DNA of 64,000 nt from contig JAQISU010000189.1 of NCBI GenBank assembly GCA_029339505.1, positions 1,612,001-1,676,000 of the forward strand. The letters run 5' to 3'. Shown piece after piece: positions 13,250 to 23,641 of this stretch. The notes beneath the pieces were generated by a model that was given only the letters and a program-made list of their open reading frames with translations, was not told where the DNA came from and did no database searches. The stretch comes from Unio delphinus (lineage: Eukaryota; Mollusca; Bivalvia; Unionida; Unionidae). Position numbers and translations under genes: made by a program. Positions within the stretch are counted from its first letter, which is position 1; each line of letters opens with the position of its first letter.

Positions 13250-13899
13250 TTTTTATTAAACATTCGAAACCCAACCATCTGTTCCTGATGCCAGAGTTCT
13301 TGTACAAGTAGTTCCAAAGCTGCCAATTGGGTCGACTACGTTTGGCCAATCTTTAACTTGGCTTGCATAACAGAATGAATGTACATGAGACCTGATGGAA
13401 TGAGCTCAGTACTTGAAGAGATTTCTCTTTTTTTTTTCTTATTTGCTTTAAAAATATGTTGTGCTTGCAAATATGCAGTTGGAATCGGATTTATTCTTTA
13501 TGAGTCGTAAAGCGTCTCCCTTTATGTCTTGTTTCTTTCTGCGAGGAAGTTTAATAGTTAGTCTTACTTAAAAATCTAAAACATGTTACAGAACAGTTTA
13601 GTTGAAACAATTTGAGAAACAATAATAATGATTTTACACAGTAGCCATTGTGGAAATCAACTGAATAAATCTCACCTTATTTAGTACATAGTACTCACAA
13701 ACGCGTGGTAACTTTCGTGATAATATTATTGGTGCAATATGAGCTAATAGTACATATGTCATTCCGAAAATAATTAGTTATTACAAAATAAAATATGACA
13801 CTGAACACAATTTCGTACATTTGGAACTTAATTATACTGATTGTTTTGTATACAGATTGTGAAAATTAAGCTAATAGAATCTGCGTCTTCATATAATAT

Positions 13900-14885
13900 T
13901 CCACATTGGAATCTTTGATCACTGATTTTTTTAAACGCAGTCTTAGGCCACATTGAGGTTTTTGATCACTGATTTTTTTTTTAATGCAATCTTACGTCAC
14001 ATTGGGGTCTTTGATCACTGATTTTTTTAATGCAGTTTTAGGTCACATTGGAGTCTTTGATCACTGATGTTTTTATGCAGTATTAAGTTACATACATTGG
14101 CGTCTAAGATCACTGGGGGCCCCCGAGTGGCCGAGTGGTCTAAAGCGCTTTCCGTTACGGATCACTGCCATCTCACCCCTGTCTGCGTGGGTTCGAGTCT
14201 AAGATTCGGCTAATGTAGTTATGTGAGAAAGCTTGCCAGTGGCTTCTCGCGGGTCGGTGGTTCTTTCTGGGGTTTTCCCGGGTTCTTCCTCCACCAATAA
14301 TAAAGGCCGCCATATATAGCCTATCGTGTGCTAAAAAAATGACATTAAATTCCACAACAACAACTAAGATCACTGATTTTTTTAATGCAATATTAAAGTA
14401 TTAAGTCACATTGGCAACTAAGATCAGATTTTTTTATGCAGTATTAAGTCCCATTGGCGTCTAAGATCACTGATTTTTTTCATGCAGTATTAAGTCACAT
14501 TGGCGTCTAAGATCACTGATTTTTTTGTGCAGTATTAAGTCCCATTGGCGTCTAAGATCACTGATTTTTTTTATGCAGTCTAATTAGCGTCTAAGATCAC
14601 TGATTTTTTCATGCAGTATTAAGTCACATTAGCGTCTAAGATCACTGATTTTTTTATGCAGTATTATGTCACATTAGCGTCTAAGATCACTGATTTTTTT
14701 TTATGCAGTATTAAGTCCCATTGGGTGTCTTAGATCGCTGATGTTTGTGTGCACTACTTTGTCATATTGGTGTGTTAGATCTCTACGGTTTGTGTGCATC
14801 ATCAAATGACATTGGAGTGTTGAAATTCTAATTTTTGTGTACGGTATTAAATCACACTGAAGTGTTGGATCTCTAATTCAATATC
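13900..14885. repeat. 46-bp minisatellite with 3'-splice-site-like units, interrupted by a SINE
   Basis: About 14-18 units of roughly 46 bp contain cattggcgtctaagatcact, then gattttttt and atgcagtattaagtca. Units at both ends are more diverged than central ones. The SINE at 14115-14363 splits one unit. Further decayed units (ggagtgttaggctctac, gtggtgttgaaccttaa) occur at about 15309-15400, close to exon 15467. Confidence 0.9.
14115..14363 (+). mobile_element. SINE family A, full-length copy with target-site duplication
   Basis: The 249-bp element has a tRNA-like head: box A TGGCCGAGTGG near 14128 and box B GGTTCGAGTC near 14190, resembling Leu or Ser tRNA. The body contains GGTTCTTTCTGGGGTTTTCC and a tail region GCCTATCGTGTGCT followed by a CAACAACAA terminus. 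It is flanked by ctaagatcact at 14104-14114 and 14364-14374, a perfect 11-bp target-site duplication. It inserted into one unit of the 46-bp minisatellite, so it is younger than that array. Confidence 0.92.
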
Positions 14886-15308
14886 GAACTTAAATTATTC
14901 AAATCTTACTGCTACTTAATGCACTGCGCTCCTCTATGGACAAACTTACGTGAATGTATGGCAATACAATTAATTATATAGGCTATTATATAAGTCTTCG
15001 TCTAATATTAAGCCTTACAAGAGGGAAATATATTGAATACAACTTTGAAGAAATAATGTGAAACTATGTGTTATCAATTATGACAAGAATATCTATTATA
15101 GATAGATAGAACAAATGACTCTTTAAATGTCTTATATTATTACCTTCTTAACAATAATGGATACAGTCCATTAATGTGAATGAGTCTGTATGTTTGTATC
15201 TGTTATGTTAAAAATATATTTGTTTTATATTTATGTTAATTTAGTAGGATGGAGTATGCAGTCTGCAATAGAGAATTCTTTTCTTCCTATCTTATATTAT
15301 TGTTGCGT

Positions 15309-15405
15309 GTCACGCTGGAGTGTTAGGCTCTACTTTTCGTGTGCAATATTAAATCACATTGTGGTGTTGAACCTTAAATGTGTGTGCGCAGTAATGTCAT
15401 ATTTA
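15309..15405. repeat. Detached, decayed units of the 46-bp repeat
   Basis: Two stretches (tggagtgttaggctctact, then gtgtgcaatattaaatcaca; ttgtggtgttgaacctta, then gtgtgcgcagtaatgtcata) match the diverged end units of the array at 14750-14880. They sit 60-160 bp upstream of the linker exon. Confidence 0.55.
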
Positions 15406-15466
15406 CTTTAATTTTTAAAGAACTATGCAGGCAGTTGTCTTATTGAAGCCATATGTTTCATTTCAG

Positions 15467-15524
15467 CTATACCCTTCGCTCTTAAAACAGGAATCCCTGG
15501 ACTTATACCTAGCCAGCTGACAGG
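15467..15524 (+). CDS. RBM24: RBM24-like short linker exon
   Basis: A pyrimidine-rich acceptor (tttcatttcag) ends at 15466 and a consensus donor gtgagt starts at 15525. The 58-nt exon supplies two bases to complete an Ala codon, then 18 codons reading IPFALKTGIPGLIPSQLT, then two bases of a Gly codon finished by the next exon. The region falls between the RRM and the C-terminal tail, where RBM24 proteins have a hydrophobic, Pro/Gly-containing linker. It is too short to recognise alone; the exact phase match with both neighbours and the good splice sites support it. The 58-nt length is not a multiple of three, so skipping it would shift the frame. Confidence 0.8.
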
Positions 15525-15639
15525 GTGAGTACTTGTTTGACCTCAATTTGACCCCATAACCTTACCACAGACCAATCAAAACCCTCCATATAGGCAATGC
15601 GTTATTTGACCAATCAGATTTGTATTGGTTTCTCTTTAG

Positions 15640-15760
15640 TAATGTCTCCATGTTCTACAGCTGAGCAGCAGCACGTTGATATTAGTGTTTACCTCGCCAG
15701 TTTCTTTTAGCCATTGCATTACGCGTTTATTCTTTGATTTCAAAATAATTTCTCATTATG
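15640..15760. repeat. Dispersed repeat, copy 1
   Basis: Tttacctcgccagtttctt followed by ttagccattgcattacgcgt, tttatt and tttgatttcaaaa closely matches 18228-18294. Identity is high over about 60 bp. The element type is unknown. Confidence 0.55.
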
Positions 15761-18219
15761 TCTACCAAGTTTGACAGTTATAACGTTTAAAAGCAAATAA
15801 ATTGTTTATTGATTTCATCGGACTTGAGATGTACAATAACAAAAAGATGAACGCCTAGTATAATTGGTGCTTTTGCTTTTGCACAGACAACATCAATAAG
15901 GAGGGTTTTTATAGGTTGGTTGCCAGAATAGTGAGGTAGCTCGTTCTAATGTGACGCCATCTAACCTTGTTTCATATGATTTAGAATCATGTTGGTTTCC
16001 TACCAAGAGCTACCCAAGTGACGGATTTAACATTAGTTTTTTTGTTGTTTTTTTTAAAGTCGTGTCATGATAATTAGAGTTTTAGAATGGAATCAGCGAC
16101 ACTGTGCTTAACCCTTATTTTGTGGTGAGCTGTACTTTTCACAGTAATGGAAACTTTCACATGGTCATTCTTTGATAATTCTGGATCTGCGTTAATTGGA
16201 AGCAATTTATAAAATTTAAACTTATCCTGTAGAAATATTTTTAGCTAGGATTTTTAATCGCCTAAATATTTAGAAAAGAGATTCTTCCGATTAATAATGG
16301 GATCACTCCTTTAAGTTGTTAAAATGCCATCGTGAAAATCAAGAACATGTAAGATATATTGTAACGTCTCCCGCATTTTATGATTAAACTCAGAAAGGTA
16401 CAAATGAATGAGACCAAACACAAAGCATGTTTTTGTCACCACATTCGGCCTTTGAAGAGAGGATATATTTCAGGAATTTTCTAATCCACTTCAGCTAAAT
16501 GAACTCTTCACAATTTTGTCCGGATAGAACGGGTTATTGTTGTTGGTTATTAATTATGTCCCATACTGACACTCTGTAAAAGGTGGAAAATACAATCAGG
16601 ACATGGTATGAAGCTGTCTCCTTCGTAGCAGACGATTCGAGTCACGTGTGCACATTTAAATCTTTATTAACATGCATGTGGATGAATTAAAGAAATCGTT
16701 GGAGTGACAGATTGATTTTTGCTCGGATTTCAGATTGTTCTTAATTTGATAGTTACAAGATTTAAAGTTCATACTTTAATTTCTAAAACTTTCTACGTCA
16801 TCTTTTTCACGGTCTCGCCGAATAATAATACATGACGTCTATACATGAATACAGTAAAGCATAACAATGTATTTATATAGATATTTATATAGATATATAA
16901 AAGTCTTTATTTTAAATCTTATATACATTCCAATAAATATATCTGAAAAACACAAATTTTACCTTATGATGTATCTTTTACTAAATTGCATTTGCACTAC
17001 AAACACGCCCATGCATCGCACAGATGGTTAAAAAGAGCCCTTATCTTTGTAAGTTAACTGCGACGATAAACATCATAACTTGAAAAACTGAAAAATAACA
17101 GACATGTGATAGAAGAAACGATAAGTGATGGGCTAAAATGTTGATCATGCTCCAACTCACGATGCCAAGGTGAAGGAATAAATTTACAAGCGTCTTTGTT
17201 CTTATATTGTACATCTTTAATTCCTTAGTTATTGATGATAAAGCATGATTTAGTAATTAAAATATATGGAAACTACCTGAAGAAAATTTTCAAATAATTG
17301 ATTTCAGCTGAAAAAAATAGTTTTATGTGATCTTGTTGGCATGATATGATGTCGGAAATCCTTAATCTCAATTCATGTTTTGTTAAAAGTAAGTTAATTC
17401 TGACAGAGTGCAGGTAATTTAAATACATATGAAGGCTAATTTTATAAAATAGCACAGACTGGCCCAGTGTCGGATTATATGCCACCGTACCTTTGGCAGC
17501 TAAATTTTGAAAATTAAAGCACAATACGAAATGTGTTTTTGTTGTGTTGCTCCCTCGTATTTCAGATAACTCCGGTCGAATTACGTACATAATTCTCGCT
17601 CAAAAGACAGGTAGGTTATCATTGAAGACCATGATTGAGCACAGAAGCATTAGCTTATTAATATCGATTACTAAAATAAGTGGTTATTCGTCTATGTCTA
17701 GGCATGTGTTCGACATTTGGCTTCGGGGCTCGAAACAAACATTGACATAGTTGTTTGACGTGTATATGGCATGTATTACATCTCTAGGGGGATGGTACGG
17801 CGTCGATTACAAGCACCAAAACCATCCAGTACTGTCATATATTACTGTTGATTCTTCTTGTTTCATGTGTCTTGTGGCCAGTGGCACAAATTGGTTGCTG
17901 TACCTTGCAATTCTACCGTTGACCTGAACATCTCCAGGAGTGACTGTGACAGCCGGGAGACTCAAATCCAAGTCTCGCTAAATTCTCGTAGCCTGTGGTC
18001 ACGTGATACTGACAGGCAACAGGGCGTCTACTAATATGGAGAAATCAGACCAATTTTATGGTGAAGTTAGTAGATCAACATAGCTCTTGTTTGTTGTGAC
18101 GTGAGGTTTTTCTTTGTTTTAGTTTTCATTTCCAGTGTCCATTCGCTGCTTGTCCCAGTGTGAAAAGATATATTGATATTATATACTTCCCAGTTTGATA
18201 TGTTTGAATTGGCAGATTG

Positions 18220-18300
18220 TTGTGGTTTTTCGTATTTACCTAGCCAATTTGTTTTTGCCATTGCATTACGTATTTATTTTGTGTGATTTCAAAAGCGTGG
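18220..18300. repeat. Dispersed repeat, copy 2
   Basis: Tttacctagccaatttgttt followed by ttgccattgcattacgtatt and gtgtgatttcaaaa matches 15690-15745. This second copy shows the segment is repetitive. Confidence 0.55.
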
Positions 18301-18385
18301 TTTGGTTGAACTTTGGCACTGAATTATTTTATATTATTTTTGTATAAAAATTATTACTAAGCACACAAGAATACTAACAGAAACG

Positions 18386-18386
<1 letters not shown>

Positions 18387-18446
<60 letters not shown>
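18387..18446. repeat. (TA)n microsatellite
   Basis: A perfect 60-bp TA run. Confidence 0.96.
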
Positions 18447-18448
<2 letters not shown>

Positions 18449-20148
18449 AGTTCAACTTCGAAAATAAAGCTCATGGTCAATTTAATATTCAATCCTCACA
18501 TGCCTTATCAAAGAATATTTATACAAGAAATTGGATAAAAGATATCAATGTATTTCATATGTCTTAGCACAAGGGACAAATGCAGACGATTGAACGGATG
18601 GATAAACGGCTAAAACTTTTCGACATTCACCTCATTCGGATCCTCTCGAGTGATTCTGAAATTCTCTGTCAACACAAATGTATGGTCTGCAGTGAGAAAA
18701 GTCACGTAACTTGCTTTTTGATTACCTCACATTTCTGCTAAGCTGTAGTTCCGTTTGCTCGTTTGTGATGCTTTTACAGGGCACATGTTGTGTCTTTTGA
18801 GAGAGTATATAAGCAGATATCAAAATCTATGTACACTGCGAAATGCAAAAAGCGACATCCCGATATTATTCTTGAAGATCAATATAATTTAAATACCTAT
18901 TGTTACTGATATCTCTTGATTTCTTTTCTCTACATTTTTGAGAGAAAAAAATCTGGAATAGCTTTACTGGCTGATTTGTAAATGCAATTTTTAAAATTAA
19001 TTACCATTTGGAAAGACAATCATTTTACCAGATAAACATACAACGTAAATATGGCAACCTTTGCTATTTCTTCCAAGTGGGCGCTTAAACAAAAAATGAA
19101 AACTTAGAAAAAAAAGATCTTGTAAGTAGTTAAACGTGGTCGCTTTTTGCATGCTTTATATCAACTGCTAAATAATGAATTGCCAAGGTTTAAAACAAAT
19201 AAGAGTTTGTTTATTCAAAGGTTAAACATGGCTTGTCTATGAAAATTCTTACAATCGACATGTTAGTGTTGATAGAGAATTTCAGAGCGTACTCGCTGAT
19301 TATGTCCACAACAAACAAAAGATGTGTTGTTCTTTGATAAGACTCTTAAAGTCACTAATTCGGTTTCTGACGGCATATAAAAAACAGCGATTTAAAAGTT
19401 TTAATAGTTTATTTACTTTAATTAAATTGATTTGCGGCAAACATTATATTTTAATTTTTCAAAACATGTATGTAAAGGTGTTTAGTTATTGTCATCTTTA
19501 GATCAAAATGTTCGCAGAGATTTACACAAATGCATTTGATTAGTTCCAAAAACAAAACACCAATCATATTTGCGATGGATCACTTAATTTTCATATTATG
19601 TAATATTTCTTTTCGAGTCAATCGAGTCAAATACCAGTTAGCATTTTCGAGAAAATATTTTTGTCTGGTTGGAGACAAAGTGTTTACCATAAAAGAGAGC
19701 CTGATTTACAGTTTAAAGACAAAAACACAATATTATAGGTTGAATAATGAAAGTCACATTCTGGATTTTAAAAATATACGAAAGCACGAATAGAGAATTT
19801 TACTTATTTTATCAAGAATAGTTTCATGCGGAAAGGAGGCTTCGGCATGCATTAATTTCAACGAAATCGTGCCAATGACTCCATGCCGACAGGGGGTTTT
19901 CCTAATGAACTGCATGCAGCTTGAATTGGGTGGGGTCGGGAGAAGTGAACCAGAAAATCAGGAACTTCATTGTTTTATGCTGGCAACTTTACCTTAAGCG
20001 TTTATATTCCATCAGACGATCCACACGTTATCATAAGGAAACGGACTATTCCATTATTTTTGGATGAGGAAAGTGTTTCAGGTTTTAACTAATGCGAAAG
20101 AATGGAATTATTATAAGAATTCTTACATTTTGGCATCGGAAAATATGT

Positions 20149-20163
20149 ACACACACACACACA

Positions 20164-20200
<37 letters not shown>
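20149..20200. repeat. (CA)n microsatellite
   Basis: One interruption (acagac) in 52 bp. Confidence 0.96.
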
Positions 20201-20203
<3 letters not shown>

Positions 20204-21165
20204 CTACATATTTGCATAACATTTTTACTAGATAGTGGTTTTATAATCAATGCCAGCAGATATAATGCCCCACCCCACTCCATTTCTGGAAAAGGCCAGA
20301 TCCTTTGGCAAGATTTTGGCTCGTCTACTCTGCGTGTAAGTTTGGTTTTATTTCAGACATTTTCATGGGCGTTTTAAATATCAACTGATTTTTTGAATAA
20401 GGGTGTGACCTATTAAACAGGTCTAGATAGGTCGGTTTCTGACAAAAGCACACAAGAATCCCAAAAAAAAGCTAAACGGACATATTGGTTCATGTCTGTT
20501 CCTCAATATAATACTTGTGTTACTAACCATCTGGGTCGCGATAATCGATAATCCTTGATCGACCTACCAATATAGCAGTCTCATACCTTGCCACACAGTT
20601 ATCAAGCTTTCTTCTCTATGACCGCAGTTTTCATATCGTCTGCATGGGGCTTACCTTCTGTATACGTCCCGATAAAACTCCGGTCGACAAATAAACTGAA
20701 GATATGAGACCATGGTTGAGCTCTGGCATGCGTGTTTTGTTTGCCCACATTTGAATGCTTTACAAATCCATCATCCAACGTTTTGGATACAGAGACAAAA
20801 GCTCGTGTCAACCTCTCATGTTTTGAATGGTTCACGCGCTAAACATGATAAGCCTTATTTTAACCTTGAATTTGATAACGAAATTGCGTACCTTTTGCTC
20901 TCTTTTATTTTTTAAAAAGAAATGAACAAACTTAAAAAAAATATACCAATTTCGAGTCAGAAAAGTACTGGAGGGACTGGCTAAACCTCCAGTCACGGCC
21001 AGTGTTGTCCGCGGTGCGTTCTTGGAAGATTGAAACCGAGAAAAGCTATCTTAAGTCCACCTTGGCAACTAAAGCATTGAAATGGTATGGCCATGAACGA
21101 GTTCAACAGAGGACAAATATGTCCTAATGAGGATAGGATCATTGGAAGAGAATGTCATATATGTG

Positions 21166-21252
21166 TTCGACAGACAGATACCTTTGTACACAGGTACAGG
21201 TAACAATGTTAGACAGACAGGTACCTTTGTACACAAGTACAGCTAACAATGC
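21166..21252. repeat. Local tandem duplication, about 41 bp
   Basis: Two adjacent copies of gacagacagatacctttgta followed by cacaggtacaggtaacaatg differ at four or five bases. Confidence 0.8.
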
Positions 21253-21649
21253 GTGGCAATATATGAAAAACGTTAATCTAAGAGCGATAATTAACCAAGT
21301 TCAACTGAGAAATGCAGCAAAATATAAACGAGGAGACATATAAACAAACGAACTCACCCACTTATGCGTTCTTTTTTTTTTTGTAAAAACAAACGAGGGT
21401 TAGTAAATCTGTTAAATTTGCTTCATTTTAAAATTTAACTATTTAGATAAGGATTAGTGTCTCTTTTGATTAGAATGTACAGAACAGCAACCACGGTGTT
21501 TACCTCAACGGATTTTGTTCATCGAGTAAGTTGATTGGCTTTGTGAAGAATGTTTATATTTTAAGATAGAAGTTCCGTACATTTTGCGTCATAAATTGGA
21601 ATTGATTGACCTCAAGAAAAGTTCATTCACATACAAACTGTGTAAGCTT

Positions 21650-21651
<2 letters not shown>

Positions 21652-21681
<30 letters not shown>
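21652..21681. repeat. (CA)n microsatellite
   Basis: A perfect 30-bp run. Confidence 0.95.
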
Positions 21682-21682
<1 letters not shown>

Positions 21683-21715
21683 ATAAGCTTGAGTACAAAT
21701 TGACTTCATCAGAAT

Positions 21716-21751
21716 AATATATATATATATATATATATCTATATATATATA

Positions 21752-21830
<79 letters not shown>
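21716..21830. repeat. (TA)n microsatellite
   Basis: 115 bp with two TCTA interruptions. Confidence 0.96.
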
Positions 21831-21833
<3 letters not shown>

Positions 21834-22764
21834 TGTATAACTTTATTAGAACATATAAAGAGAGCGAATTAAAACATAATTGGATATTTTATGATCGACT
21901 GTTAATATGTCAACACACCAAACCATCAGCGTCCGTTCCACTCGGCACCTTCCCCCCACCTCTCTCCTGTAAAGTCAGTAGACCGCCCACTACTTCGCTC
22001 CTCGGGGTACTTGCCATCTGGTGAACAGGTCTGCGAAATTACTTTTAGACTTAACTCAAAATTATCAGCAAGTCGTGACCTTAAAAATGGCCCACTTGCG
22101 GTTTATTCCCTTAGCAGACGATTACAAATAAATTTGCATGATTTCTCCCGTTATGAATTTTAGTTTTCTTTCAAAGAGACATTACTGCACTTGATATCTT
22201 ATGAATGATTTGAGCGTCATGTAAAGTTCATTTTAGTGCGTTCATTCAAGATCTTTACAAATCTGGTTCGCTTTTATTACATAAAACGTCATTTGTTTAT
22301 TTTTGAAGCCTCGGTTGTTGGAGAGTTTATTCACCTATTTCCCCCTTTCTTGTCGGAGGCCGGAAATGCCACCTCTTAACGTGAACATATGTGGTCGATT
22401 TCGTCTCGTTTGGTAGTTATTAGTAAGTTATGGTTCAGAAAACGGCAGGTTATAACGCTTAAATGAACGTTGTTTCAACGATTAAACTTCTGATATTGTC
22501 AATATATTGAAATATTATTGAAGTAACTTTGAGTAAACATATTCCATTTGGAAATAGACCTGGATATGACTCTTTTACATGCTACATCCATGTTTTGAAT
22601 ACATATTAACAGAGTTCTGTCACTGCAAATTTAATACATTTTAAGCTTACGTCACTCGGATATTTAATACCGTGTTAATTTTAACCAAATGTTTTCGTGA
22701 ATCCGTGGACAATTTACAATTTTTTTTTCTCCATCAATGAACATAGAAAGAGGTATCCGTTACA

Positions 22765-22911
22765 CAGGCACGCACCTAGGAAATTCTGGGCCCCAGGCAG
22801 CTGACAGAGTTCGAGCCCCTTTCGTGTTTCAAACATGTACGCATATGTGCCTATCTAGCTCGGGCCCCTGACAAGTGCCATGGTCCCCCCCCCTCCCTAG
22901 GTGCGGGCCTG
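22765..22911. mobile_element. Short inverted-repeat transposon (MITE), 147 bp
   Basis: The left end CAGGCACGCACCTAGG and the complement of the right end CAGGCCCGCACCTAGG match at 15 of 16 bases. The element is flanked by cgttaca at 22758-22764 and 22912-22918, a perfect 7-bp target-site duplication. The interior is GC-richer than its surroundings and has no coding capacity, so it is non-autonomous. The superfamily is not certain; the CAGG ends are compatible with hAT-like elements, but those make 8-bp duplications. Confidence 0.85.
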
Positions 22912-23395
22912 CGTTACAGAAAAAAAGAAACAAAAATGCAGTCCTTGGACCATTTTACTGAAAATTTGTGCTTTACGTTTAAACAGAAGGGAACGAAGCT
23001 CGATATATTTATTTTGGAGGGGGTGGGGGCAATTAAGTATCAACATTCCAACCCCACCCTAGCTCTTTTACATAGAAAGTCTAACTACAATTTTCGGGGT
23101 CATATCGTTCGAAACGTTCATTGAAATGGAATTTTCTTTCATCCCATTCATGAATGGATGACGCAGTACATTCCTATCTAAAACCGAATCCCACAGAATT
23201 TAGGAAGTGCTAACTGTCTTTTTACGCTAAACATGGATGGTTCTTTTGGCATTCAAAAGACTTTCCATTATTCCTTTGCCATTGGAACGTGAGAATGTCT
23301 GTAAGTTCTGTCTTTTGAGATACCATACATGAGAACTTCTTGCGACGTTAAAAACTGTAATTGTTATTTCTTTGTCATTTGAACATATACATTCT

Positions 23396-23399
<4 letters not shown>

Positions 23400-23491
<92 letters not shown>
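23400..23491. repeat. (TA)n microsatellite next to the 91/39-bp satellite
   Basis: A perfect run of about 92 bp ending where the ancestral 91-bp repeat begins. Confidence 0.96.
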
Positions 23492-23492
<1 letters not shown>

Positions 23493-23498
23493 CCAGCA

Positions 23499-23641
23499 AA
23501 CGTCTTAGGATGTCAAACGATTGCTAGTGTTTCTATTTCTTTATCTTTCGAACTTCTGTAAGCGCTATTTGCTAAATAGCATGTTAAAGAACTTCTTAAG
23601 ATGTCTAATACTTTCTATGGTCGCTAGTTCTTTGTGTTTAC
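23499..23641. repeat. 91-bp ancestral units flanking the satellite, left side
   Basis: One complete 91-bp unit (23551-23641) is preceded by the last about 52 bp of another. The first 39 bp of the unit are the parent of the satellite unit; the remaining 52 bp (aacttcttaagatgtctaat and on) are missing from the satellite. Confidence 0.9.

Larger units (their letters stand above)
7557..15466 (+). other. RBM24-like intron between the RRM exon and the linker exon
   Basis: A 7,910-bp intron with a gtaaac donor and a tttcag acceptor. It contains the GT tract near 7.7 kb, a SINE at 9202-9440, a (GA)n run at 13191-13246 and the 46-bp tandem array from 13.9 kb with its SINE insertion. I recognise nothing in 7739-9189 or 9453-13190 apart from a short poly-C run near 10975. 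Confidence 0.75.
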
